A DNA stretch of 60,237 bases. Origin: an uncultured Alphaproteobacteria bacterium. GTDB taxonomy: Bacteria; Pseudomonadota; Alphaproteobacteria; Rhodobacterales; Rhodobacteraceae. A program made the position numbers and the translations under genes. Under the pieces are notes generated by a model that saw nothing but the letters and a program-made list of their open reading frames with translations, was not told the DNA's origin and searched no databases. Shown here in pieces: positions 16,405-25,207 of this stretch. The DNA lies in the NCBI GenBank assembly GCA_902596985.1, contig CACJWR010000006.1:1-60237 (forward strand), read 5' to 3'. Each line of letters begins with the position of its first letter. Position 1 is the first letter of the stretch.

Positions 16405-18237
16405 TTATTGACTTAGTTCTTCCAATTCAAGCCAACGCTCTTCGTACTCTTCCAATTGATCTTTCGCCAGTTTGAGTTCCTTGGTCATTTCGACAAAACC
16501 GTCAGGATCACTTTTATAAAAATCTCCATCGGATAACTTTTCTGTGAGTATTTTAATCTCGGCTTCTTTAACTTCAATTTGCTTAGGAAGATTTTTCAAT
16601 TCATATTCAAGCTTGTAGGTTAGTTTCTTGGTTCCAGTGTAATCTTTTTTCGTTTCTACTTCTTTTACCTGCTTGATATTTTCCTTCTTATTACCATTTT
16701 TTTTCGGCTGGGACCTCTTTTGATTAAGATAATCAGAATACCCTCCGATACACTCTTCAATTTTTCCATCTCCCTCAAATGCCAAAACTTTAGTTACCGT
16801 CTGATCTAAAAAGTCGCGGTCATGTGAAACCAATAATAAAGTACCCTCATAATTGATAAGAATCTCTTCAAGCATATCCAGCGTTTCCATATCGAGATCA
16901 TTTGTGGGTTCGTCAAGAATAAGACACGTTTTTGGATCAGCTAAAATTTTTGCAAGTTTTAAACGATTTTTTTGGCCGCCCGACAGTGTCACCACTTTAT
17001 CTAGCACGACGCTTGAATCAAACATAAAGTCTTTCAAATAACCATAGATATGCCGCGTCTTGCCTCTGACATCAACGTAGTCACCTCCATTGGGAGCCAT
17101 GACATCTTTCAATCGATCGTTTGGTCTCAAATCACTTCTATTTTGATCAAAGTATGAAAACTCAATTGTCTTTTGTACTTTCACGCTTCCACGATCAGCT
17201 TTTAATTCATTAAGAATAAGTTTTAAAAAGGTTGATTTCCCTGATCCATTTTTACCAATTATTCCAATGCGATCCCCTCTCTTAATACGGATATTAAAAC
17301 CATTGAGTATATTAATTGTTTCTTCATCATTCTGAAATGATTTATGTACATTATAAAACTCACAAATGACTTTCGTGTGATTATCAAGGTCTTTGATTGG
17401 TTCATAACTTATTTTTTTTGTTGCACGACGATAAGCTGACTCGTCGGCCTTTAACCTATCTCTCATTTCACGTACCTGACTTAGGCGTCGTACATTTCTT
17501 TTTACGCGCGCTTTAACACCGCGGGATGCCCACTCTACCTCCTGGGCTACGATTTGTTTTCTTTTTTGAAGTTCGCGTTCCTCTTGCTCTAAGAGCATAG
17601 TTGACCATTCATCAAAAACCTTAAACCCTTTTGGACTGACCTTGAGTTTTCCTCTATCCAACCAAAATACCTTGTTGGTTATATTTTCTAAGAAGCGTTT
17701 GTCATGGGAAATGCAGAGTATCGCACCTTGATAATTATTAAGATAACCCTCGAGCCAACTAATTGCTTCAAGGTCTAAATGGTTCGTTGGTTCATCAAGC
17801 AAAAGAATATCGGGCTCTTCCACAAAGGCTTTTGCCAATCCCGCTCTTCTAAGCTGGCCTCCAGATAGCATTGTCATGCGTTTTTTTACATCCAAGTCAA
17901 GTGCTTCGGCGGCAATATCCACTTTATATTGATAGAGTTCTCGATCCTCACCTTTAATATTATTAAAAATAAAATCAAATACTGTTTCTTTTTCATTGGG
18001 TTGAAAGTCTTGGACTAAATACCCTATTGTTGTTCCAGGATTTTCCCAGCGTTCTCCTTCATCCAGTGACTTAACACCCGTTATAATATTCATAATTGTT
18101 GATTTACCTGCACCATTTTTTCCTACCAAAGCGATACGGCTACCCTGATGTATATTCAACGTAAGGTCTTCAAATACGGGTATCTCTTTATATCGAACGA
18201 GCGCATCTTTTATGGAAAATATAAGTTGTGATGACAT
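16405..18237 (-). CDS. uup: ABC-F family ATPase (Uup-like)
   Basis: A soluble tandem ABC ATPase acting on ribosomes or nucleic acid; no membrane segments. First cassette: Walker A GKNGAGKST (about 39-47), signature LSGGQLRRAGLAKA, Walker B ILLLDEPTNHLD. Second cassette: GKNGSGKST, LSGGQKNRLKLAKI, CLILDEPTNDLD. The inter-cassette linker is arginine/lysine rich and the C-terminal 80 residues form a lysine/glutamate-rich coiled coil, the arrangement of Uup. The 610-residue length fits. It follows the nonulosonate operon by 26 bases on the same strand and may read through from it. Confidence 0.93.
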   Translation of the reverse strand: MSSQLIFSIKDALVRYKEIPVFEDLTLNIHQGSRIALVGKNGAGKSTIMNIITGVKSLDEGERWENPGTTIGYLVQDFQPNEKETVFDFIFNNIKGEDRELYQYKVDIAAEALDLDVKKRMTMLSGGQLRRAGLAKAFVEEPDILLLDEPTNHLDLEAISWLEGYLNNYQGAILCISHDKRFLENITNKVFWLDRGKLKVSPKGFKVFDEWSTMLLEQEERELQKRKQIVAQEVEWASRGVKARVKRNVRRLSQVREMRDRLKADESAYRRATKKISYEPIKDLDNHTKVICEFYNVHKSFQNDEETINILNGFNIRIKRGDRIGIIGKNGSGKSTFLKLILNELKADRGSVKVQKTIEFSYFDQNRSDLRPNDRLKDVMAPNGGDYVDVRGKTRHIYGYLKDFMFDSSVVLDKVVTLSGGQKNRLKLAKILADPKTCLILDEPTNDLDMETLDMLEEILINYEGTLLLVSHDRDFLDQTVTKVLAFEGDGKIEECIGGYSDYLNQKRSQPKKNGNKKENIKQVKEVETKKDYTGTKKLTYKLEYELKNLPKQIEVKEAEIKILTEKLSDGDFYKSDPDGFVEMTKELKLAKDQLEEYEERWLELEELSQ

Positions 18238-18263
18238 AAATTTTTAGAATAAATAGTGTTTTT

Positions 18264-19520
18264 TTATGGCTTACCGGGGAGGTAGTTTAAATCTTCTAGC
18301 AAATTAGGGCAATCAAACTTTGAGACAAGTATTTGTTCTTTTTCAATGTTTGATTTATACAAAAAATGACCTGCAGAATTTGAGAGAGAACGTTTAGGGT
18401 TACCCTGATTTTTTTCGAGAAAAAATTTATCAACGCATTGGAACTCGCATTCTCCTGATTTCATCAGATCATCAATTAATAGTTGGTCATTCAACGTAAA
18501 CGCCATTCTAGCGACACAAAATTCGGGAAGACAAATATTATTATTCTCATAAATAAAAATTGAGTCTAATTTCTCTCCTGGAATATGCGACTTTATAAAT
18601 GCATCAATATAGCCTTTGCCAAATGCACACTCAATCATAAGATCTCTCCATCCTCCCATTCGAGAAGCAAAATCAAGCGTATATATTTCATCTTCAACAA
18701 TTCTGACCTCGACGTGACAAGCTCCAGTTTGAATGTCAAATCCGTTGAGTAATGTAAGGACATATTCAGTTATTGACGAATTTAACTCTTGTGAAATTGG
18801 AGCAGGTAAAATATGTCCAGTTTCAACTTGCATTTCAGTTGGATCCATAGTTTGTGAAGCAATAGCTACGACTTTATGTTGGCCACTGTAACTGAGCGTT
18901 TCTATACTAAATTGTCTGCCCGCAAGCAAGCTCTCGATAATAACAAAACCTTGTGATGACTCATTTAACGCGTATTCAATAGAGTGGGGCAGATCAACGT
19001 TAGAGTTGCAAATAGATATTCCTCGTCCAGCGGAACTATCCACTGGCTTTACGATGCAAGGAAATAAAATCATAGATTCTTTTTTTTTAGAAAGAGAATC
19101 GTTCAATAAATGCTCAGAAGAAATAATAACGTAATTTGGGTTCTTTAACCCTATAGAAGCCATTCTTTTTCGCATCTCAGACTTATTGCGTGTCATTTCC
19201 ACAACTGAGGGACTATTATAGATATATCCTTGTTTAGCAGCTATCTTGCTAGCCGTTAAATTACCGATTTCAGAGGCAGGCGCCATTATTGCTATTACAT
19301 TGACTAACTTAGTTACACGAAGCGATACTTCATCAAAATCATCTATAGAAACGGCAAAAAAGTCATCAGCTACCCTTTTACCGATGCAGGCTTCCTCTTT
19401 ATCAAAGCAAACAACATAATAACCAAGTTTTTGGCACCTTTCAATACACCTCGCTTGTTGTATTCCACCGCCCAAAACTATAATTTTCTGTTTATCATAT
19501 GACCTTACTGGCTTTTTCAC
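18264..19520 (-). CDS. ATP-grasp domain carboxylate ligase
   Basis: A 418-residue ATP-grasp enzyme. The N-terminus is a pre-ATP-grasp Rossmann segment (KIIVLGGGIQQARCIERCQKLGY). The ATP-binding lid has IVKPVDSSAGRGI, and the metal-binding end reads YTLDFASRMGGWRD, with Asp where many relatives have Glu. It would join a carboxylate to an amine through an acylphosphate. It is not a known enzyme of sialic or pseudaminic acid synthesis. The start is GTG with AAGGAAC seven bases upstream and overlaps the preceding PLP-fold gene by 26 bases, so it is part of the nonulosonate operon. Confidence 0.85.
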   Translation of the reverse strand: MKKPVRSYDKQKIIVLGGGIQQARCIERCQKLGYYVVCFDKEEACIGKRVADDFFAVSIDDFDEVSLRVTKLVNVIAIMAPASEIGNLTASKIAAKQGYIYNSPSVVEMTRNKSEMRKRMASIGLKNPNYVIISSEHLLNDSLSKKKESMILFPCIVKPVDSSAGRGISICNSNVDLPHSIEYALNESSQGFVIIESLLAGRQFSIETLSYSGQHKVVAIASQTMDPTEMQVETGHILPAPISQELNSSITEYVLTLLNGFDIQTGACHVEVRIVEDEIYTLDFASRMGGWRDLMIECAFGKGYIDAFIKSHIPGEKLDSIFIYENNNICLPEFCVARMAFTLNDQLLIDDLMKSGECEFQCVDKFFLEKNQGNPKRSLSNSAGHFLYKSNIEKEQILVSKFDCPNLLEDLNYLPGKP

Positions 19521-20523
19521 CTTTTGTTCCTTTTAGAATTATGTCACAGCAGGCAAGACAAAACTCTTTGGTTTGGGTCATTCCATTAAAAAGATTTATA
19601 ACATTTTTTGATAAATCAGTACTAATTTGGCACGATCTATCATATGTTCTATAATGATCACTTGCAAATAACCCAGCGTTAAAAATTTTCTTTAATACCA
19701 GTGCGCTGTCATCGATCAAAATGTTAAAGCGCCAAAAATTAAATCGATCATCTAAAATATCGATTTCAGTTTCAGATCCCAATTGACCTCGGTATATGGT
19801 GTTAAGAATTATTTTTTTTTCTAAGGTTTGCTCTACTAAAATAGGAATAGTTTTTAAAATCCAGTCTACACTCAAGTTCAATTTTTCCTCCTCATTTGAA
19901 ACCCAAGAAAGGTTTCCAATGTTTTTACCAACCGTATAGGGATTATGATGTCTCCTTAGAGCCTGATCTACTACTTCATAAGATTTTTTGTTATACTTCC
20001 AAGAGAGGCGCTTGTAGGTTGAAGGCTTTTTTACGAAGGCGACAGCGCCGCTTTGATTTAATTGAATAAACTTTGAATATCCAAAACTGAATAATGTTAA
20101 ATCAGCCCAAAAGTTTTCGAACTTTGGAATACAAAGACATCGATCGTCGATTATATAGGTTAGCCCAGCTGTTCGAAGCCACCGGGTATTTGACTCATTA
20201 AAGTCGCTCAAGGCTCCATATGTATGTGCCAAAAGTAACGCGGTGACTTCATTTGAATTTTTTGCCAAGAAATTTTTTAAAGGTCTCATGTTTAAGTTTC
20301 GGAGGTTTGGAGTTAAATCTAATGTTTGTACTTTTATATCAAGTGAGCCTAATAAAGCATAAACTACTGGGCAACAGTTAGCTGGTAGAAAAACTTTTTG
20401 AATTCTATTACAAATTAAAAAGTTTCCTAAAATAGATAACGCTCTTGATCCCAAAACATACATGGAGGCAACTAAAGTTTCACATATCTCTTTAGCTCTG
20501 GAAGTGAGCAAGAGCGGACCCAT
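19495..20523 (-). CDS. DegT/DnrJ-type PLP-dependent aminotransferase-fold protein
   Basis: A divergent fold-type I PLP protein, 342 residues. Visible family points: V-L-G-S-R-A-L-S-I-L near the N-terminus, P-A-N-C-C-P-V-V, H-T-Y-G-A, the cofactor-ring Asp in I-I-D-D-R-C-L, and F-S-F-G-Y-S-K-F, whose Lys sits where DegT proteins form the Schiff base. The substrate is unknown; it is too divergent to call PseC. The ATG at 20523 overlaps the methyltransferase gene by 52 bases; an ATG at 20463 starts just after that stop and keeps the core, but has no Shine-Dalgarno. Confidence 0.75.
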   Translation of the reverse strand: MGPLLLTSRAKEICETLVASMYVLGSRALSILGNFLICNRIQKVFLPANCCPVVYALLGSLDIKVQTLDLTPNLRNLNMRPLKNFLAKNSNEVTALLLAHTYGALSDFNESNTRWLRTAGLTYIIDDRCLCIPKFENFWADLTLFSFGYSKFIQLNQSGAVAFVKKPSTYKRLSWKYNKKSYEVVDQALRRHHNPYTVGKNIGNLSWVSNEEEKLNLSVDWILKTIPILVEQTLEKKIILNTIYRGQLGSETEIDILDDRFNFWRFNILIDDSALVLKKIFNAGLFASDHYRTYDRSCQISTDLSKNVINLFNGMTQTKEFCLACCDIILKGTKGEKASKVI

Positions 20524-21149
20524 TCAGGCTTTAAAGCGTAAATTGAATACTCAAATAGTGCATAATCTGCTTTAAGTCCGATAAATCTAGTACATTCTTC
20601 ACTTAAAAAATTTAGCCATTCTGTTGGGCAGGAATAAAACATATCCCGATCAAAGTAATCAGCTGAGGTTGATAAGCCATTGAAACAAATTCCTATTTCA
20701 GCATGTTTAAACATTTTACGTATCATGGAGCGACAGTATTCACTCCATTCGTCTGTTTTCGTTCCGCCGTGAAAATTAAATACGCCCGATAGACAATAAA
20801 TATCGGCCTTAGGAAGTTGTGGATCACTTAGGAGGTCTTGACCCCGAATTTCACAATTGGGGTTTTTTTCTCGAGCTACATTTACCATTTCGGGCACGAT
20901 ATCATTTCCACAATAATTCAAATGCTCAACACGCAGCCGAAGCCAATCATTCAGTTCACCAATCCCACAGCCAACATCGAAAACAGACAATTTTTCAACA
21001 GGAAAATTTATCCAATGAAACAACTTAGAATAGCGCAAATCTTGATGTGATTTTGTTTGATTGAATGTTGCTGCTGGCCCTCGCGGGTTATCAATAAAAT
21101 TTTTACTATAGATTTCTCTTTGAGTACGAATTATGCCTTGTTCCTTCAT
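20472..21149 (-). CDS. class I SAM-dependent methyltransferase
   Basis: A 225-residue enzyme with motif I F-D-V-G-C-G-I-G-E-L-N, an acidic motif II (Y-C-G-N-D-I-V-P-E) and a post-II aspartate in P-K-A-D-I-Y-C-L-S-G, which together define a Rossmann SAM methyltransferase. The start at 21149 is chosen with GAGG upstream; an ATG six codons earlier is possible. It overlaps the PseG-like gene by 44 bases and the PLP-fold gene by 52, so co-expression is almost certain. O- or N-methylation of a surface sugar is the likely role, by context. Confidence 0.82.
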   Translation of the reverse strand: MKEQGIIRTQREIYSKNFIDNPRGPAATFNQTKSHQDLRYSKLFHWINFPVEKLSVFDVGCGIGELNDWLRLRVEHLNYCGNDIVPEMVNVAREKNPNCEIRGQDLLSDPQLPKADIYCLSGVFNFHGGTKTDEWSEYCRSMIRKMFKHAEIGICFNGLSTSADYFDRDMFYSCPTEWLNFLSEECTRFIGLKADYALFEYSIYALKPEWVRSCSLPELKRYVKL

Positions 21150-22122
21150 ATACAAAACGCCTCGCATTTACTAAGTTTGTTTCGTCAAAGGCCTTCTTTG
21201 AAGCTCGGAAGAATAACTGTATCCGACTTTCAAGAGACTCACTAGAAAGCTCATAAAGCTCCTTTTTATGATTAAAACATAAACCAAGTCCTAATGCACA
21301 AAAATTTTTGTTATCTTCATTTTGTAAAGGAGTTCCCCCTACACAGATCGGCAAACGGCCTGCGAGAGCAGCTTCATACTTTATTAGCCCCCCTGAATTC
21401 AACAATAAATCACTCTTTAAAAGAAGTTTGTAAACGTTCGATTCAAATACTTGCATATCATATTTTTCAATTACAGCCGGTTTAGAGTGTTTCAAAGACT
21501 TAAATTGGCATTCAGTTATATAAAAAAAACGCTTTTTTATAGTGGGTATTGTTGGAAAAACTTCGAGTGCACTGATCATCAGATCACTAAAACTAGTTAT
21601 ACCACCTCCAAAACAAACGGCTAAATTTAATCTATCATGCAACCAATTTTTTCGTTCGACCATTCTTCTCATTTGCCAAAGCTCTTTACTCCCCCAAAAA
21701 TTTTTCACACCCAAAAGTTTATTGGGACAGTCAAAATTATCGTAAATCTCAGCCTTTGCACGAACATTGATAATATAATCAATATCCAAACCCACGTTTG
21801 TATAAGGACTATTATAAAAACTATCATTTAATGCAAAAACATTTACATTCTTAGAGTAGCTACGAAACTTTTTAATAAAGCTCTCATCATAGCTATCGAT
21901 CAATAGGCTATGTTTATTAGTCGACTTCATTTTGAGAAAATCGAGAATGTGACTTATTTCTGATATTTTTTCCTGCACAAGCCTTTTGCGACAGAAGTTA
22001 TCGAAGTCTCCCAAAAAAAATATCGGTTGGTCAATTATATCAGAAAAAAATTTCACAAAACTTAAGCATCTAAAAAAGTGGCCATAACCAATTTTGTTAT
22101 TTCCGTTACAGGCGACTAACAT
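21106..22122 (-). CDS. PseG/SpsG-like nucleotide-sugar hydrolase or glycosyltransferase
   Basis: A GT-B-fold protein of 338 residues. The N-terminal N-N-K-I-G-Y-G-H-F-F-R-C-L corresponds to the G-x-G-H-x-x-R-C-L signature of PseG, the UDP-sugar hydrolase that releases the 6-deoxy-hexose for pseudaminic acid. The middle F-G-G-G-I-T-S-F-S and the later N-S-G-G-L-I-K-Y-E-A-A-L-A-G fit the UDP-binding half. Overall it is divergent, so a related glycosyltransferase is possible. It starts one base before the FAD oxidoreductase stop and lies with PseI- and PseF-like genes, which supports the call. Confidence 0.78.
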   Translation of the reverse strand: MLVACNGNNKIGYGHFFRCLSFVKFFSDIIDQPIFFLGDFDNFCRKRLVQEKISEISHILDFLKMKSTNKHSLLIDSYDESFIKKFRSYSKNVNVFALNDSFYNSPYTNVGLDIDYIINVRAKAEIYDNFDCPNKLLGVKNFWGSKELWQMRRMVERKNWLHDRLNLAVCFGGGITSFSDLMISALEVFPTIPTIKKRFFYITECQFKSLKHSKPAVIEKYDMQVFESNVYKLLLKSDLLLNSGGLIKYEAALAGRLPICVGGTPLQNEDNKNFCALGLGLCFNHKKELYELSSESLESRIQLFFRASKKAFDETNLVNARRFVYEGTRHNSYSKRNL

Positions 22123-23466
22123 TTAAAGACCCATTATATGCATTAGATCATTTACTTTTTTAAATGTTTCGTTAAGTACATCACGCATAAAAAAACCACC
22201 ACTAGCTTGTCGCCCCACAAAACTTAAGTTTGCAAATCTGTTTTCGAGAGCACGAGTATAGCTGTCCATATGTTTTACATTTTTGCGCCAGATTATTGGA
22301 AAACCATTGGGAATTCTTTGCAAATTATAGTCTTTTACACAAAAGGAACTTTCAACAATATTTAAATCTACAAGTTCCTTAGAAATAAGCCGTATTAAGG
22401 CTTTATCTGCAATTGCGTCTCTAAGTGAAGGACTGCTTACAATTTCTACTCCAATTAAGATCTCATCTGAAGGCAAATCAGTCCGGAAATTATTGTATAG
22501 AGTATACCGCCAACCAAAACCATCATGTTGATAAAAATAGCATAAATCAGATAAAATCCTTCCTTTCCCACGAATGTGTAAAAGACAAATTTCGTTGAAG
22601 CGCGGTTTAGTGTTCAGACCCTCACCGAGAATTTGACCGAAAATTTGTGCAGGGGCGCTCCATAGTGCAAGGTCTAAAGAGATATCTTTCTCACCATTTG
22701 AAGTAGAGAAACTTGATATCTTATTTCCGACAATTTTGAAATGTGTCGCTCTGCAACCAAGTTTAATTTCTACTTTCTCACTCTTTAAGAGTTTTTTTTC
22801 AATGTTTGAAATAAATGATCCCATGCCCCCAGTTTTTGGATAAAGTATCGTGCTGTCCTCAGACTCATCATGAGTAGCTAAAAGTGAGTCACAATAAAGA
22901 GAATTTTTCTTCAAATCCTCATTTAGTGCTTTTTGACTAAGACGAATTCGCTTAAGTCCAGCAGCTAAAAAAACTGAATCGTCTAAAAGAGAAACTTCTC
23001 TTTTGCTCACATTCGCGAAACGCGAAATGGCAGGGATAAATAATTTATTATTAAGCAGGTTGCCAAATTTTGTGCCATGAGAACAATCAGCAATATTAGG
23101 TTTCACAGAGTTATCTATCAGTTGGCGTGCAATTAACTTGTCTGCATCTGTAAAAATACTTTTGGTTTCTAAAAAATTTGTCTTGTAAACCGCTCCATTA
23201 AGTGCATGTCCAATAGAGGATTTAACTTCTTGCAATAATTTATTTGGGTATAAACCTAAGGTTTGATTTATTTCTTCACATTCATTTGAAGAAAGTAAAT
23301 GGGTTCCCATATCTACTTGTAAGTCACCAAAATTATTCGATGCCAGCAAACCGCCCAACTTTGGCCCATTTTCGATTAAAATTACTTCAGAAATCGAACG
23401 TCTATTTGATAATTGTAAAGTTGCCAGAAGACCAGCTATTCCTCCGCCAAATACTGCAGCTTTCAT
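22123..23466 (-). CDS. FAD/NAD(P)-dependent oxidoreductase (amine-oxidase/mutase fold)
   Basis: A 447-residue flavoprotein. The dinucleotide fold starts at residue 4 with V-F-G-G-G-I-A-G-L-L-A and ends in an acidic strand tip (V-I-L-I-E-N-G-P-K-L-G-G-L), the pattern of protoporphyrinogen oxidase and UDP-galactopyranose mutase relatives. Y-P-K-T-G-G-M-G-S-F marks the substrate lid and V-G-R-Q-A-S-G-G-F-F-M-R the C-terminal flavin site. It lies between the CMP-sugar synthetase and PseG-like genes. A role in oxidising or rearranging the nonulosonate or a precursor is inferred only from context. Confidence 0.82.
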   Translation of the reverse strand: MKAAVFGGGIAGLLATLQLSNRRSISEVILIENGPKLGGLLASNNFGDLQVDMGTHLLSSNECEEINQTLGLYPNKLLQEVKSSIGHALNGAVYKTNFLETKSIFTDADKLIARQLIDNSVKPNIADCSHGTKFGNLLNNKLFIPAISRFANVSKREVSLLDDSVFLAAGLKRIRLSQKALNEDLKKNSLYCDSLLATHDESEDSTILYPKTGGMGSFISNIEKKLLKSEKVEIKLGCRATHFKIVGNKISSFSTSNGEKDISLDLALWSAPAQIFGQILGEGLNTKPRFNEICLLHIRGKGRILSDLCYFYQHDGFGWRYTLYNNFRTDLPSDEILIGVEIVSSPSLRDAIADKALIRLISKELVDLNIVESSFCVKDYNLQRIPNGFPIIWRKNVKHMDSYTRALENRFANLSFVGRQASGGFFMRDVLNETFKKVNDLMHIMGL

Positions 23467-23472
23467 TATTGA

Positions 23473-24180
23473 CTACCTCCAAAGCCCGCACTCAAAAAGT
23501 TGTTCTGCCATGACCCAATCATTCGGTTCATCGATATCAAAAACAAATCTACTTGCAAGTTCGAAGCCAAGTGTATTGCCACTAAAAAAAGGTTTTCTAC
23601 TTTGCCATGCTGCAGCCTTACCCCAATAAAATTGGCCGACGTCATGGTAAAGTTTCTCACAGTCTTGTGATCTTTTGAAAAAATGTTTTGGGACTTTCAT
23701 TTTCAAGTCACCACTTTCTCTTTTGATAAGAGCCCTTTCAATATTAGATTCAAAAGTTTTAATACATGTTGTGTAATCTGCTTTCTTATTTACAGTAAAA
23801 TAGCTTAAGCTTTGAAAAATTTCATCTTTAGAAAAAGCAAAAGCAGTTGGTAAAGCGCACAACACATATTTATAGCTACCCATACTTGCTAATCTATTTG
23901 CTTCAAAGGCCATTACTTCAACTAAACTTGTTTGGTCATCACTTAAATTTCCTGCTCTTAAATGAAAATAGTCTTTGTATTTCTTGAGTGTATCTGGAAT
24001 TTTTTTCAAATCAGTGGAGACAATAATTTGGTCGAACAAGTTTGTAGAAACAAGCTTGTCTATTATTCTCGCTACAGCTGGTTGTCCATCAATGACACGA
24101 AAATTCTTATTTGGAATTCTTTTACTGCCTGCTCTAGCAGGAATCACTGCTGCTATACCATCATCCCTAAAGTTCTGCAT
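23473..24180 (-). CDS. CMP-nonulosonic acid cytidylyltransferase (NeuA/PseF-type)
   Basis: Activates a nine-carbon 2-keto sugar acid with CTP to give the CMP-sugar. The signature I-P-A-R-A-G-S-K-R-I-P-N-K-N occupies residues 13-26, the CTP-binding loop of NeuA, PseF and KdsB relatives. S-T-D at about 56 and L-P-T-A at about 109 follow, and the terminal F-D-I-D-E-P-N-D-W carries the metal-binding Asp pair of PseF-like enzymes. It overlaps the synthase gene by 14 bases. PseF and NeuA cannot be told apart safely by eye. Confidence 0.9.
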   Translation of the reverse strand: MQNFRDDGIAAVIPARAGSKRIPNKNFRVIDGQPAVARIIDKLVSTNLFDQIIVSTDLKKIPDTLKKYKDYFHLRAGNLSDDQTSLVEVMAFEANRLASMGSYKYVLCALPTAFAFSKDEIFQSLSYFTVNKKADYTTCIKTFESNIERALIKRESGDLKMKVPKHFFKRSQDCEKLYHDVGQFYWGKAAAWQSRKPFFSGNTLGFELASRFVFDIDEPNDWVMAEQLFECGLWR

Positions 24181-25207
24181 TTGCGAGCTCTAAAAAAGAC
24201 AACTTTATTGGTTCGTATGCTTGAACGTCCCGCAATACTTTCGCTCCTAATATAGCAAAATAAAGCTCCGCTCCCAAACCATGGCCTGGGCGACAAACTG
24301 CTAAATCGTTCTCTGAGATCAAACTGCCCTTCTTTATATTATTTTTTGCAAATATTGAGCGACGCGCTCGAAAACTCTCTCTTGCCGCATCAACAACCCT
24401 TAAATCTGCATTTTTTGAAGCAAAAGAACTCGCTCTTACCGCGGCCACATATTCCTTAAAAGCATTTCCAGTACTTGAAAAGCTTGCATCAACTACATGA
24501 GAGTTTTCTTCAATATTAAAATGTTTTTCGAAAACACGGTACCCCATAGATGCCGCTGCTACACCTAGATTAGAGCTTATTGTATGATCGGAGATACCGG
24601 GGATACACCCCAGTTCAAGTATATCTCCAATCAAGCCTAGCGGATACATTTCCAGGGACGCGGGATACGCCGATACACAATTCATGATACAAATTTCTTT
24701 AACACCTTTTTTTCTAAGTATTTTGACTGCTCTTAAAACATCCTCCCAATTCGCTATACCAGTGGAAAGAGCGACCGGTTTTCGCATTGCACCAATCGCA
24801 GAAATCAGACGGATATCAGTTATTTCAGGAGATGCAATTTTATATGCAGGACAGTTGGAATTCTCTAAGACATTCAAAGCATTAATTGAAAAAGGAGAAG
24901 CGAAAACGGTTAAATTTATTGATTTTCCGTAATCCAACAAAAGTGACAACCAATGAAGTGGTGTTGTAGCCTTGTCGTATAAATTATAATAAGTATCGAA
25001 TTGGGACCATTGGCTTTTATTATTTATGCGAAATTCCGGTGCATCTGATGGAAGGGTCAGACAATCAGCAGTATAAGCTTGTATTTTTGCAAATGTGGCA
25101 TCACATTGCAGCGCACCCATTAACAACCGCTTAGCCACGGTTAAGTTTCCCCCATGATTTCCAGAAATTTCAGCTATACATACTGGAGTAGGTTGATCAA
25201 AGAACAT
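24167..25207 (-). CDS. pseI: pseudaminic acid synthase-like (NeuB/PseI family)
   Basis: Condenses phosphoenolpyruvate with a six-carbon acetamido sugar to make a nonulosonic acid. The TIM barrel shows I-A-E-I-S-G-N-H-G-G-N, A-K-I-Q-A-Y-T-A-D, L-Y-D-K-A-T-T-P-L-H-W (the segment that favours PseI over NeuB), Y-K-I-A-S-P-E-I-T-D, I-S-D-H-T and F-E-K-H-F. The C-terminal 60 residues form the SAF antifreeze-like domain (R-R-S-I-F-A-K-N-N-I-K-K-G through C-R-P-G-H-G-L). It is the first gene of the operon; the upstream region is AT-rich with no clear consensus promoter. Confidence 0.9.
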   Translation of the reverse strand: MFFDQPTPVCIAEISGNHGGNLTVAKRLLMGALQCDATFAKIQAYTADCLTLPSDAPEFRINNKSQWSQFDTYYNLYDKATTPLHWLSLLLDYGKSINLTVFASPFSINALNVLENSNCPAYKIASPEITDIRLISAIGAMRKPVALSTGIANWEDVLRAVKILRKKGVKEICIMNCVSAYPASLEMYPLGLIGDILELGCIPGISDHTISSNLGVAAASMGYRVFEKHFNIEENSHVVDASFSSTGNAFKEYVAAVRASSFASKNADLRVVDAARESFRARRSIFAKNNIKKGSLISENDLAVCRPGHGLGAELYFAILGAKVLRDVQAYEPIKLSFLELANAEL

